Assembly: GCA_002104945.1 (NCBI GenBank)
Contig: MCFH01000058.1
Location: 186,001-250,000 of the forward strand
Direction of reading: 5' to 3'
From: Piromyces finnis
Taxonomy: Eukaryota; Neocallimastigomycota; Neocallimastigomycetes; Neocallimastigales; Neocallimastigaceae
DNA: 64,000 nt
Shown here one piece after another: positions 1-12,107 of this stretch. The notes below the pieces were generated by a model. That model saw only the letters and a list, made by a program, of their open reading frames with translations, did not search any database and was not told where the DNA came from. Both the position numbers and the translations under genes were made by a program. Positions within the stretch are counted from its first letter, which is position 1. Each line of letters starts with the position of its first letter.

Positions 1-29
1 ACATTCCTAAATTTAGAAAATACACGTAG

Positions 30-1046
30 TGCAAATCAAGTAGGACACTTGATAAAAAACTAAAGAAACATGGAGATGTTAAAGCAGTTAAAAACTTTTA
101 TTGGAAAGATCTCAAAAGGAATTCAATTAAAGCGCAATATTACGATGATAATAAATTTATTGAAACTAAAGATTTTATTAAGTTATGTTATGAGTACCCA
201 GAGTTTGCCTATGGCTTCTACTGGCTATTGAAAGCGAGAAGCGGATACAAGTTGGATGCTAGAGTTGCCAAAGCCGCTAAATTTGTTGATCCAGTTTGTC
301 CTAACTACTGTCCATGTTGCAAGTGTGGTTTTCAAAGTATTAAACATTGGTTATTAGATTGTCCAACATTTAGAGATATCCGTATTAAACATTATGATTC
401 CATAGTCCAGCTACTAAATTTTTTCAGTCAACGTAATTCCAATAGTCCTATCAATAATAATGAAAATGTTAATATCAGTAGAGATAGCAATAACATTAAT
501 AGTAATAGTAACAATAGTAGTAATAATAATTACAATAGTAATAGTAACAATAGTAATAGTAACAATAGTAATAGTAACAATAGTAATAATAGAAATAGTA
601 ATAATAACAATAGTAGTAATAGAAATAATAATATTAGTAATGATAGCAATAGTGAAGATAATAATTCTAATTTAGATAGTAATTTAGTTAATGATAGTAA
701 TAGTTCTAATAATCCGGTGAATATTAATGTGTATGATTATTCTAGTGTGTGCAGTAAAATATTTAAATTCCTTCTTGGGGGAAGAAGTTTTAACAATATT
801 AATTACAATTCAAGGGAATGGAAAGAACTTTGTAAGCGTCAGATTCAATCTGGTACTAACGAAGAAACACCATTCTTGACGGTAACCGCGGAACTTCTAA
901 CCAAAATCATGCCTTTTGCTATTGGCCAGCAATGGTCAATGTTCAAAAGGTTTGAAGCAACATCCAAGAGCATCAATGCTGAAGAAACAGTAAGACAGGC
1001 CAGGAGGGCCAGCGCAACCAATGGAGATCATAATTTTGTTCCATGA
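30..1046 (+). pseudogene. LINE-A polyprotein C-terminus with zinc finger
   Basis: Partial C-terminal part of a LINE reverse-transcriptase polyprotein. The frame runs in from the window edge but has a TAG at 27-29, so the copy is probably dead. A Cys-Cys-His-Cys knuckle (CPCC...H....C, bases about 298-364) matches the CPCC...H....C of LINE-B, known in many LINE C-termini as a nucleic-acid-binding finger. It is followed by about 95 residues of Asn/Ser repeats that LINE-B lacks, then by a shared FLLGG motif. No reverse transcriptase motifs lie inside the window. Identification rests on the match to LINE-B and the shared 3' end. Confidence 0.75.
480..710 (+). repeat. AATAGT-type microsatellite inside the LINE-A ORF
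   Basis: Imperfect repeats of AATAGTAAC and AATAGTAAT. In frame they encode an Asn/Ser tract with no frameshift. The tract lies between the zinc finger and the FLLGG motif and has no counterpart in LINE-B. Confidence 0.85.
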
Positions 1047-1310
1047 CAAAATTTTGATCTTTGGCTCAGTGTCCCATTGGAAGTCAAATACAATTATTAT
1101 ATCTTAGTATAATAGTGGCTTTCTTACTTTAATTAAAATTACTAGAATACATTATACCCATTTTTTATTCATTTGTGTTTATTTAAACATGTTTTTTTTT
1201 TTATTTTATTTTAATTTTTAATTTTTTATATTACATGTATTATAATTTTAATTAAATTAATAATAAAGTTTAAAATATTTGATGCCGTTAAAAAAAAAAA
1301 AAAAAAAAAA

Positions 1311-4300
1311 TCCTTGTAGGAGACTTTAATATGTCAGCTATTAAAATTAAATCTTATATATCACAACACTTCCCGGATTGGACTATGGCTGAGTTAACTG
1401 GTAATAATTTTACCTGGGAAAAAGGTTCTAAATCTTCATGCATTGATCATATTATATACAACAAAGCTATGACAAAACACATAAACAAATCTTCAGTTTG
1501 CGAAGTTTTTCACGATGTTTCTGATCACAAACCGATACTTGTGTCTTGTAAAAAAGACTCTTCTGATGGTTTCAAAAAGCCTAAGAAGACCTTTAAATGG
1601 TCAAGTCATATCAGTAACACAAAGTGTTCTGACATTCTTACTAGTAATCGCTTTGCTGTTCTAGCTTCCGAACTTGAAGCTAATTGCGATAGCCTTTCGG
1701 CTGACGATATGGTTTCAAAATTTTTAGATACCTCCAAAACTATAGGTAAAGAAATAAAAGCCATTGTGCCTGCAGATTTAAAAGGTCCAGCATTCCATTG
1801 CCCTCAATACATCAAAAACTTATCACATGAAAAACACCTGGCTTACAAAAATATTAAGCCCCTTTCAGATTGCGCTGACATGGAAAATTATCTTAACCAG
1901 TTCTCCATATACCAAAATCTATGTAATACCATCAAAAAGGTTAAGAGTAAATTCAGATCCAATCTCTATAAAGCTAATATTGTTTCTATCAATAAACATT
2001 TTATTGATAAAAGCTTTAGACAAGGTTGGAAAGGCCTTAAAAAACTTGCCAAACCAAGTTATTCGTCCTCCCATGTTTCAACTATTAAGGACAAGAATGG
2101 CAAGGATTTATTTACTCCTCAAGAACAATTAAAACGTTAGGCTGAACATTATGAAAATCTTGCATCTGATGTTACAAATCACAGCTTAAATCGTGGTTAC
2201 TGGGAAAGAGCCTTCCAATTCAATCATATCAATCAAATAGCATGGGATATAAATGGTCCCATTTCTATTGAGGAAATTAGGAATGTTGTTCTGTCAATGA
2301 AGAATAATAAGGCTCCAGGTCCCGATGGTATCCCAATTGAATTCTTCAAAGCTTTCTTTTGTAACGAAGAACTGGAAAAAGAACATAAGGCTGCTGGAAA
2401 TTGTCTTAAATTAATTTTTAATAAAATCTGGAATGGTTCCTTTCCTTTGAAATGGAATTCTGCTTCCATTGTTTCTATTCCAAAGAAAGGCGATCTTTCA
2501 GACTGTAATAATTATCGTGGTATTTCTCTCATCAATGTAGGTCTTAAAATCATTTCAAAAATTGTAACTGATAGAATTTCAAAGTATGCTCTTTCTCATA
2601 ATTTTATAAGACCTGAGCAATTTGGTTTTCGCAATAAAGAAGAATGTATTAGCTTATTTATTTCCATTAGAGAAATCTGTCAAAGAAGAAAATTTAAAGG
2701 AAAAGCCACTTATGTCGCCTTTCTAGACCTTAAAAAAGCATACGACTCAGTTCCTATTTTTAATATCCTTATAAAGTTATATAAATTAGGTATACGTGGT
2801 AAATGTTTTGATTTTCTCAATAATCTCTACTCTACCTCTAAAGCTCGTGCACGTTTTTTGGATATGCTTTCCAATGAATTCCTTATAAACCGTGGTGTAA
2901 GACAAGGATGTCCTCTTTCTCCTATACTTTTTAACCTCTTTATCAATGATATTTTAAATAAATGTGAAAGGCTTGGAGTTAGCTTAGGTAATAAACGTTG
3001 TTGTGGTGGCCTTTTCGCAGATGACATTGTTTTGATTGCTCCTAGTAAGAAGAACCTTCAAAAGATGCTCAATCTAGTCCTTGATTGGGCTAATTTAAAT
3101 GAAATGTCTTTTGGAATAAATAAATGTGCAACTATTGTTGTTAAACCTATCAACTTTAATAGATCCCCTAGTTATGTCGACCCAACATTTTGCATCAGTA
3201 TGTACTCGATTCCAAAGGTTTCTTGCTATACTTATTTTGGAATCTCATTCGACGAAGATCTTTCTCTGACTCCTATTCTGTCTAATATGTACAAAAAAGT
3301 TCAGAAATCTTTATTCTCTTTTAAGAACTTCCTCACCAATAATTGTGTTCCTATTGGCTTAAAAAATATAGTAATTCATTCTTATATTTTAAGCAAAGTC
3401 TCTTATTATGCTCCTTTGCTTGGTTCCAACAAAAATAGAACTAAAAGAGTCCAATCTCTTATCAATACTGCAGTTTTATGGAGTGTCAATAGCTTTCACA
3501 ATAAAAGTTTTAATAACAAAGATTTTGTTTTTGAACGAAATTCATTTATTAGTCTGTATGCTTTTACAAGAGATATGAAGTTTCCTACCCTTTCAGGTAT
3601 TTGTGCTGCGCAACAAGTGAAATGCTTTGTAAAATGGAGAAAATCAAATTGTATAATTAAAGATCTCGTCCGATCTATTCCTCCCATGTCTCATTACTCT
3701 TGGGCCAAAGAATCTTGTTCACTACATAAGAAGCTTATGAAAATAAATATTAAAAGTACTAAAGATATTAGAGAATATTATTGGAATAATAGTAGCCTAA
3801 ATAATGGAAGTAAAGCCCTCAGATATACTAACAACAAATTCCTTAATTCAAATCTCCTAATGCATATCGGTCTCAACAAACCTCACTTAAATTTAGGAAT
3901 TACCTGGATTATTCGTATTCGATGCGGTTATGAAAATACTACCCGAATTGCTATTGCCAGTAATAGAGTTACTCCTGACTGCCCTCGTGTCTGTCCATGT
4001 TGCGGATATGACGAACAATCTTTTTACCATTGGATATTAGAATGTTCTGCATTCTCTGAATACAGAGCTTCTTCACTTAGCTTTCTTGTCGATCTTTTTA
4101 CCCTTTTTTACAATAAATATAAGAATCAATTCATCACATACTTACTCCCCGAAACGGAAGTAAGAAAAACAATTTATAACTATATTTTTACGTTCCTTCT
4201 TGGTGGAACTTTAGCTTATGATGAGCTACAAATCGATAAGGCGGAACAAAGACATTTGAATGAACAGCTTTACAGTTCATCGGGGTCTCATGTTCCATAT

Positions 4301-4844
4301 GTAGAGGATCTCGCGGCTTTTCTTACTAAAACAATCCCTATCATTAGTAGCTCTATGAAGCTACTTTTTGATAGGTTTAGTAAGCCACCTAACGTAATCA
4401 AGAGCGCCGACGTCGTACCAATATGGCAAAGGAACATTCTCAATGTTCCGTACACATGGTTCAATGTTAGTATTTCCTCAAATTCGAATGAAAACATTAT
4501 GAACTCATGGGAGAGTTTAGTGGACACCACACTATCATACCTGATGTTACTTTACTTTTTTATTTAATTTAGTTTATTAGGTAGGGACCATTCCACACAG
4601 TACGAATTGCAGAGTTCATTGAACTTATGTAACTTAAATAATTATTTTATTTTATATTTATATTTATATTTTTATATATTTTTTATTATTTTTATTTATT
4701 ATTTATTATATCAATATGTATTATCACCAATATTATGTAATATCACGAATTAAATAAAAGATGTGTATTCTCTTCCTAGTCTAAAAAAAATAAAGTTTAA
4801 AAATATTTGATGCCATTAAAAAAAAAAAAAAAAAAAAAAAAAAA
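1311..4844 (+). mobile_element. LINE-B, 5'-truncated non-LTR retrotransposon
   Basis: This copy begins abruptly inside the endonuclease domain (LVGDFNM at about 1314) straight after the A run of LINE-A, then runs through reverse transcriptase, zinc finger and 3' UTR to its own A run at 4819-4844. It is followed at once by another LINE scrap (4845-4887). The 5' truncation and A tail are the usual marks of target-primed reverse transcription. Confidence 0.92.
1331..4567 (+). pseudogene. LINE-B endonuclease/reverse transcriptase polyprotein
   Basis: Encodes the back half of an APE-type endonuclease (GDFN at the 5' edge, SDHKPIL at about 1523), a linker, and a full reverse transcriptase: FLDLKKAYDS (motif A), GVRQGCPLSPILFN (motif B) and FADD (catalytic aspartates, about 3018). 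The C-terminus has a CPCC...H....C finger at about 3997-4052. A single in-frame TAG at 2138-2140 splits the ORF into 1331-2140 and 2297-4567. The context (R-stop-AEHYEN) suggests it replaced Trp, a G-to-A change. Everything else stays open for over 3 kb, so the copy is fairly young but non-functional because of the stop and the lost 5' half. Confidence 0.9.
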
Positions 4845-4887
4845 CTTTTGGGCCAAAGAAGTTTATGAAAATAAATATTAAAGATTT
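4845..4887 (+). mobile_element. LINE-E scrap
   Basis: Two short blocks (TTGGGCCAAAGAA and TTATGAAAATAAATATTAAA) match LINE-B at about 3700-3716 and 3735-3755 in the same order with about 20 bases lost between them. It is a third, mostly deleted LINE copy abutting the A tail of LINE-B. Confidence 0.6.
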
Positions 4888-5390
4888 AGACGAAACAATA
4901 AATTTAAAATAATACATGTTTTATAAATAAACTCTTTAATTATTTTTAAATTATCTCTTTATTATATTTTTTTATTGTCAATTTATTGTCTGGTTTTTAT
5001 AAATAAGAAATTTATCTTCTTTTTATACATTTCTTATTTATTATATGTATTATTATTTTTAACTATTAAATATTACTATTGATTTAAATTAAAAGAATAA
5101 ATTAAATAATTATATTTTAGTATTACTTTAAAATGTTTAAATTTAGACAAATTATTATAAATTATTATAAACTATCATTAACTATCATTATATGCATAAT
5201 ACCTTAAAAAATTAAAATTTAAGTAATATTAAAATTATTAATTATCCTAAACATTCATTTTATACAGAAACATAAAAAATTTCTATATTTTATCTTTAAA
5301 AATTTCATTATTGTTCTATTTCCAAATTTAAGTTTGTCACTTGTTAGTAATAATTACTCAATTATTTATTATAATTTATAAATATTATGT
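4888..5390. repeat. LTR family U, internal fragment
   Basis: Aligns by eye with 18380-19020 and 42105-42720 (GAAACAATAAATTTAAAAT, the TTATTGTC block, TTTATACAGAAACATAAAA). Neither terminus of the family is present. No coding potential. Confidence 0.6.
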
Positions 5391-5564
5391 TATTTCAAAA
5401 AAATAATTTGCAAATGGACGAGAATTGCTTTAATATAATTTTTATGTTAAAGCAATTATCGATTTGTTAGTTCCTAAGAATGTTAAAGAAATTCAGTTTT
5501 TATCAAAAACTCCACTAAAATTCTTTAATAAGAAATAATATTTTAGAGAATAAATCTCGTGTTA

Positions 5565-6323
5565 TATAAATTTATTAAATAATAAATTAATATTTAAAGA
5601 TTTAATAAGATTAATTACATAAATTTTATGGAATAATAAAATAATAAATTATTTTATAATAATTCCGTTAAAATTAAATTATGATAAATATTTAAATTTA
5701 AGGAATAAAAGAATTTTAATTAAATTTAAATATTTCAAATATTTTAAATATTTTAAATAATAAATATAATTTTTTAAATACTTTTTATTTAATTTTAGAA
5801 TAGATTATACTTTTTTATTTAAATTTAGAATAGTTTAATAATTTTAACTTAGTTTTAAAAATAGATTTGTTTATATTTCAATAGGAAATATTAAGAATAG
5901 TATTGATAATATTAATTTAATTTATAGAAAATATATTGACTTTATTCAATTTTGAGTTTACTCAAATTAATTAAAAGTATAATGAATTAGTTTTAGTTTA
6001 GTTCTGTTATTTTATTATTTAATTAGATTAGTGTTGTTTATTTTATATTAAATTTATGTTTATTTAAATAGAATAATATATTAGAATATAATTATGAAAA
6101 AATATAAATACATGTAATTTTTGTTTATTAAATCGATGTAATTGTTATTTTCAATTTTTTAATTATTAGCTATTATATAGTTAATAATCTTTTTAAGAGT
6201 TTTAAGTAAAATGCTTTGTAAAAATAAAAAATTTAATGTTTAATTTTTTATTTTTTATTTTTATGTTAATAAAAATTGTTTTGTTTTAAGTATAAAATCT
6301 GTTTTAGACTTTATACTTTTACA
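5565..6323. repeat. LTR family T, partial copy
   Basis: Matches the solo LTR at 22169-22956 over most of its length, including the shared TATACTTTTACA right end. The left terminus is missing or too diverged. Bases 5525-5575 also resemble part of the family X LTR, so this stretch is patchwork. Confidence 0.6.
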
Positions 6324-6417
6324 GTAAATAATATAAATAATATTAAATATATATATTTAATTAAATTTAAAATATAAACAATTTTTGTTTATAAACAAAC
6401 TTTAATGTAATCATTTT

Positions 6418-6728
6418 GTATAAATAGAAATAGAAAATATTATTTTAAAACTTGTTACTAATTAGCCAGGAAAATTAGAATATTTTAATAATAAAATAAT
6501 AAATTAATATATATTTTTTTATAATACATAGCGAGATGTATTATACATTTATTTTAAATAAATAAATTAATATTATAAAACAAAATGTTATTTTAAATTT
6601 TAAATCATACTTTTTAATTATACAAAACTTGTAGAATGAGCAAGTAAAAATAAATCATTCAATTACACACAAATATACCACTTTCTAATTCTATTTAGAA
6701 TTAAGGTATATTTGAACTCGTGTAATTT
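6418..6728. repeat. LTR family Q fragment (Q1)
   Basis: Inverted relative to Q2 (12108-12843). It carries the two-tier hairpin at 6664-6724: middle stem AAATATACC/GGTATATTT, inner stem TTCTAA/TTAGAA. The terminal CA has decayed (GTGTAA). Abutted on the right by a family Z LTR. Confidence 0.6.
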
Positions 6729-7006
6729 TGTAAGAAATATTTGTAGCCATAGAATTGTACATAATTATTTCAATTGAAACCATATATTCTAGTTAACATT
6801 TATTGGTTAGTTAATCTACATAACTATATGTTAATGGTTACTATATTAATTGAAATTATATTTCATTTGCCCAATCAAGTGGTAAATAAAATAAGCTATT
6901 ATAGTTAAATGGTATATTTTTAAACAAATGCTAAAGACTTTTGTGTTAGTGTTAAAGCGTATTAACAACTATAATAAAAATCAATGTATATAATTAAAAT
7001 TAAGAA
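6729..7006. repeat. LTR family Z fragment (Gy2-type LTR, reversed)
   Basis: Begins TGTAAGAAATATTTG and contains CCCAATCAAGTGGTAAA, matching the reverse complement of the Gy2 LTR at 21085-21583. The far end is lost before tRNA-Cys. Confidence 0.65.
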
Positions 7007-7024
7007 AACACAAAATACTAAATA

Positions 7025-7096
7025 AGGGGCGTTCCGGATTTGAACCGAAGACCTATTGATCTGCAGTCAATTGCTCTACCGCTGAGCTAACACCCC
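7025..7096 (-). tRNA. tRNA-Cys (GCA)
   Basis: Folds as a complete 72-nt cloverleaf: acceptor stem GGGGTGT/ACGCCCC, D-arm AGCTCAGC, anticodon GCA in the loop CTGCAGA, T-loop TTCAAAT, discriminator U73, which is typical of tRNA-Cys. No intron. Sequence identical to the plus-strand copy at 10679-10750. The two genes point away from each other, and the 3.5 kb between their 5' ends is filled with LTR sequences. Confidence 0.97.
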
Positions 7097-7111
7097 TTTC
7101 ACTTTACTTTT

Positions 7112-7922
7112 TGGTAAATAATGAAATTAATAAATATAAAATTATTATTAAACCTGATTTTTAAGTTAACCCTAAAAGTAACTTAAAACAAGTTATAGTT
7201 TAATTAAGTACTTTACCAAAATTCTTAAATAAAATTAATCCTAAACACTGCATATATTTTGATTATTGAAAGAAAATAATAAACTTTAATTAATCGAGAT
7301 CAAAATATATAACTCTTGTTAAATTAATTGTTAAATTAAATATTTAATAACTTCGTTAGTAAATTACACTTTAAAAGTAAACAAATATAATAATTCATGT
7401 AATAAAATAATATAATTAAACACCTTTATTAAAACATTAAAAATAATTATTACTTTAATTAATTGTAAAATAAACAACTTTTTATATTCTTTAACTTTTA
7501 ATTATTTCTTTTATTGTTATTTCTAATTACTTTTATTGCTTTTATTATAAATAGTTATTAATTTTATTGTTTTAATGTAAATAGTTTAAATTCAAAAGAA
7601 AATATAAATACATGTAAATATTCTTATTTTAATCATTATTATTATTATTAATAAAGAAATATTATATAGTTAGATTAATATTTTATAATTTTAATAATCA
7701 CTTTTATACTTAAATAAATAAAATTTTAAATATTTAAATATTAGAAAAACAAGTGTTACTAATAAAACAATTTAGTGTTTTAACAAAACAATTTTATTAA
7801 TTTTTATAAAAACGATTTTAAATCTTAATCAATATAACTTATATAGTTATAACAAAAGATATAATATAATAATCACTTTTTGAAGTAAAATTCAAAATTA
7901 AGATTATTATCAAATTATATCA
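7112..7922 (-). repeat. Solo LTR family S (S1)
   Basis: An 811-bp copy with ends TGGTAAATAA...TATATCA, the reverse orientation of S2 (8358-9168, also 811 bp). Its TTTATCA-type end lies 15 bp from the 5' end of tRNA-Cys. No coding capacity. The two S copies form a near-perfect inverted repeat. Confidence 0.8.
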
Positions 7923-8357
7923 GTTATGTTTTAAAACACAATTTTAAAATATATTTTTGAATCAACTCTTTATTTAATACATTTATTAAAAGTATTGATT
8001 GATTTTTAAATTAGGAAATAATTACATGTATTTATAATTTTCTTTCTGTTTTAACTTTTTAAAATAAAATATTAATATGTTTTAAAATATTAATGAATAA
8101 TAAATAAAAGAAACAATTTATTTTAAAGTAATTAATTTAATTAATATAACACTATTTTACTATTTAAAATGTTATTTATACTATGTTTATTTTATAACAA
8201 AAATATAATTTAAACTGAGTTTTAATATATAATTTTTTTACTTTTAATTAAACATTTAATATTATTATTATTTATTATTTATTTTTAAGTTGTTTTGAGG
8301 GTTAGTTTATATCAAGATTATAATTTCATATTTATTAATTCCAATTTATATCACAGA
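7923..8357. repeat. Diverged S-like sequence between the inverted S copies
   Basis: Ends with TTATATCA and keeps order-matched blocks of family S (ACATGTATTTATAATTTTCTTT, GGGTTAGTTTATATCA). Probably an older, decayed S LTR. No ORF. Confidence 0.4.
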
Positions 8358-9168
8358 TGATATAATTTGATAATAATCTTAATTTTGAATTTTACTTCAA
8401 AAAGTGATTATTATATTATATCTTTTGTTATAACTATATAAGTTATATTGATTAAGATTTAAAATCGTTTTTATAAAAATTAATAAAATTGTTTTGTTAA
8501 AACACTAAATTGTTTTATTAGTAACACTTGTTTTTCTAATATTTAAATATTTAAAATTTTATTTATTTAAGTATAAAAGTGATTATTAAAATTATAAAAT
8601 ATTAATCTAACTATATAATATTTCTTTATTAATAATAATAATAATGATTAAAATAAGAATATTTACATGTATTTATATTTTCTTTTAAATTTAAACTATT
8701 TACATTAAAACAATAAAATTAATAACTATTTACAATAAAAATAATAAAAGTAATTAGAAATGACAATAAAAGAAATAATTAAAAGTTAAAGAATATAAAA
8801 AGTTGTTTATTTTACAATTAATTAAAGTAATAATTATTTTTAATGTTTTAATAAAGGTGTTTAATTATATTATTTTATAACATGAATTATTATATTTGTT
8901 TACTTTTATTAAAGTGTAATTTACTAACGAAGTTATTAAATATTTAATTTAACAATTAATTTAACAAGAGTTATATATTTTGATCTCGATTAATTAAAGT
9001 TTATTATTTTCTTTCAATAATCAAAACATATGCAGTGTTTAGGATTAATTTTATTTAAGAATTTTGGTAAAGTACTTAATTAAACTATAACTTGTTTTAA
9101 GTTACTTTTAGGGTTAACTTAAAAATCAGGTATAATAATTTTATATTTATTAATTTCATTATTTATCA
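8358..9168 (+). repeat. Solo LTR family S (S2)
   Basis: Ends TGATATAATT...ATTTATCA. Nearly identical to S1 and S3. Its first 65 bases hold the two-tier hairpin. With the next insertion (9172-10662) removed, its end lies 15 bp upstream of the second tRNA-Cys, the same spacing as S1. Confidence 0.8.
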
Positions 9169-9171
9169 AAA

Positions 9172-10662
9172 TGTTATGGTTCGAGGAATTTAATTTTATT
9201 TATAAAATATTAATAAATTTATTAATACTCAAAAATAATATTAAAATGAAATAAGAAAATTTGTTTTATTAATAAAATTGTTTTATTAAGATATTAATAT
9301 AAAATTATAAAAATAAAATAAAAATATAAATAAAAATATCTCTCCTCTCTAATTCTTATAATATACACCTTTTTATACTTTTTGTAAAAAATTAAGTAGT
9401 GTTAATTAAAAGAATTAGTCTTTAATTATTTACATTAATTTTAGTATTTAAATTACTTTTAAATGAATAATAAAATTACATTACTATTATAATAAATATT
9501 TATACATATTATTAAATTGATTAACATACATTAAAAGTTTACTTTAAATATATTTAACTAAAGAATTTTACTATTTTACAGAAATATTATTCATAATTTT
9601 AATTAATAAAAATTCATTAACTTGATAAATTAAACTAAAAGTTCAATAAACTATAATTTCCAATATATTATTATTACTAAATTAATTTTTAAGTTTAATA
9701 AAATAAAATTTAAGTTCAATAAAAATAATTATTAATAATTTTAAATATAATTTAAGTGTATACATTAATTTACAAATAAGAATATTGTAAAGTTTTCATA
9801 CATTTAGGAACAATAATGGATTAGGTCATAATCATTAATTATGACAAGAATAACATTATTTGTTGGTTCCTTAACAAAAATGATGCAATATATTTCAAAA
9901 ACACCATAAATAAAATATAATTGTGAACGTTAGCAATAGGGAATGAGAGTTGAATAATATATTAGATAATATTGTATTTATTTCTATTTTATAATAATAA
10001 AAATAAATAATAAAAACAAATAATAAAAATAATAAATTTTATAATAATATAATTAAATAGATTTTGGTTTAAAGTTTCTTTATTTAATTATTATTATTAT
10101 TATGATTATAATTATAACATTAATAACATTCAATACTAGTAGAATCGAAAGTTATTGTTTAATGAATATAAATACTTAAATATAAAATGTAAATATAAAA
10201 ATATGTTGATAAAATTCTTATTAATAATAAAATATAACTTTTTGAAATAATAAAAATAAACAATAATTATTCTTTTCTTTTATAATTAATATTTTAAACT
10301 GAATTAAATATAATAAATAAATACTAAATACGTAATTAGTGACCTAAAACTAAACTAAAATAAACTGTAACTAAAATAAAATAAAATAGAACTTATACTT
10401 AAAACTAAAATATCAAATATTATTTATATATGAAAAGTTTTTTCTCTTCTTTTATATATTGTTCTTTATCACTATTTTTATATCTTTTCGTTTCTTGTGT
10501 AATTAATTATTCTAATATATGTGTAACATTTGCGTCATAATAATTTATACTAATATAGTTTAATTATTATTAACACTAGTAATTGATATACAATTTATAA
10601 AAGGATTAGATATTATTCATGAAATACTTAAAATATTATATTTTTCTATGCATCTTGTATCA
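9172..10662. repeat. Candidate LTR or element remnant (Y) upstream of tRNA-Cys 2
   Basis: Begins TGTTATGG, ends TTGTATCA, is flanked by AAAA on both sides, and stops 16 bp before the tRNA. Only one copy is visible, so the call rests on the TG...CA ends and the position. The 4-bp A repeat is weak evidence. No ORF of note. Confidence 0.35.
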
Positions 10663-10678
10663 AAAAAGTTAGATGAAA

Positions 10679-10750
10679 GGGGTGTTAGCTCAGCGGTAGA
10701 GCAATTGACTGCAGATCAATAGGTCTTCGGTTCAAATCCGGAACGCCCCT
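10679..10750 (+). tRNA. tRNA-Cys (GCA)
   Basis: Same 72-nt sequence as the copy at 7025-7096: anticodon GCA, acceptor GGGGTGT/ACGCCCC, discriminator U. The 5' flank (AAAAAGTTAGATGAAA) resembles that of the other copy (AAAAGTAAAGTGAAA), pointing to duplication of gene plus flank. The 3' flanks differ. Confidence 0.97.
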
Positions 10751-10799
10751 ATATTTCTTATTTTAAATATCTAAAATGTTATATAATATAAATGAAAAA

Positions 10800-11350
10800 A
10801 AAATTGCTTATAATTGTATAGAGCGAAAAATTGGATATATTTTTAAATTCAAATATAATTTTATATTATAATAAAACTTATTATTAAAAAAGTTATTAAT
10901 AATCCCTGAAATAAGATTATAAATAATATATTTTAATTAATTAGTAATACTAGAGTTATTAAATAATATTATAATTTTATAATTAAATAAAGTAAATTTT
11001 ATATTATAAAACTAACAAAGTCTTGCAAATGAACAAGTATAAAAATCAGTTATTATATTTTCTTTATTTTTATTTATTAAATTTTAGATACGAATATTAT
11101 CATGCCACGGATACTAGTGGAATCTACAATTTCAAGATCACTTGGAATTGTGAAATTACTTTTAAAATATCAAAAAATTAATTATTTCCAAATTTTGAAA
11201 AATATAAAACAATATTGAAGAATATTAAAAATTCAAGTAACAAGACCTTAACCTTTCTATAAATTATTATAAGCACCTTTAACCTTTAAGTTCATAACTT
11301 TATAACGAAAAACAATCTAACTCAACAAAACTATGTTCGTTAGAAATCCA
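10800..11350 (-). repeat. LTR fragments: R-like (10800-11102) and W (11103-11350), reversed
   Basis: 10800-11102 is a diverged reverse copy of the R 5' half (ACTTGTTCATTTGCAAG on the minus strand). From 11103 the sequence TGCCACGGATACTAG and the block GTTCGTTAGAAAKCCACGCTCGA match the reversed end of the Gy3-type LTR (family W). Both are truncated. Confidence 0.55.
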
Positions 11351-12107
11351 CGCTCGAACTACAATATATGTTAATATAAAATAAATATTATTTTATATTT
11401 AAATTATATTTAAATAATATTTATTTTATATTTAAACTAACCAATAATAGTTAATATAGATTAATAATATTATAAAAGGAAACATGTAAACAAATACTAA
11501 TACTTTAGTGTTAGTATTAAAGATTAAAGTAAAATAATATAATAAATAATTAATAATAAAGAATACTTATATTTAAAATAGTTAAAGATACTTTATATTA
11601 ATAAGAGAAATAAGGCGAATAAACCTTTATTATTATATATAACTAAATTGTTTTATTCATTATTTAATTACTAATTTCTTTATAAAATTTAATATAAAAA
11701 CATTATTTATAATATTAGCTAGTATGATAGGTTGTTATTTATTTATTATTGTAATATCTTTTATATAAAATAATATATAAATCTATCCCTCTTATAGAAA
11801 ATATAATAAACCTCTTACAATGATATGTTATTATATAATATATCATAATATTATTATTTATTTTAATATTGTGATAATAAGGAATTATGCTGAAATAATA
11901 TATTCCAGTTATTAATAATTATGTGATTTATTTATATATTTATTTATTTAATTATTATTATTATTATTATTATTATTACATAGTTTATATTAATTAAATT
12001 TGACATTAGTTAAAATTATTATTGATCAATCATAATCTTAACCCTTATGTAAATTGACCTGGAGTTTATGCTAAAGGTAGTATTTTCTGTTTATTACGTA
12101 TTAATAT
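11351..12107. other. A+T-rich stretch without recognisable gene
   Basis: A short trace of family Z around 11480-11530 (TACTTTAGTGTTAGTATTAAAG) is visible. Otherwise I see only A+T-rich sequence with simple ATT runs and no ORF. Confidence 0.5.

Larger units (their letters stand above)
1..1310 (+). mobile_element. LINE-A, 3' portion of a non-LTR retrotransposon
   Basis: The 3' part of a LINE that begins outside the window. It contains the C-terminal end of the polyprotein (30-1046), a 3' untranslated region, and a terminal A run at about 1288-1309. Its last 50 bases before the A run (ATAAAGTTTAAAA...GATGCCGTT) are almost identical to the end of LINE-B at 4790-4818, so both belong to one family. 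The A run joins directly to the interior of LINE-B. Confidence 0.85.

Noticed and set aside
7112-9168. A 2-kb palindrome as a possible replication origin or cruciform gene
   Set aside because: Fully explained by two family S LTRs in opposite orientation.
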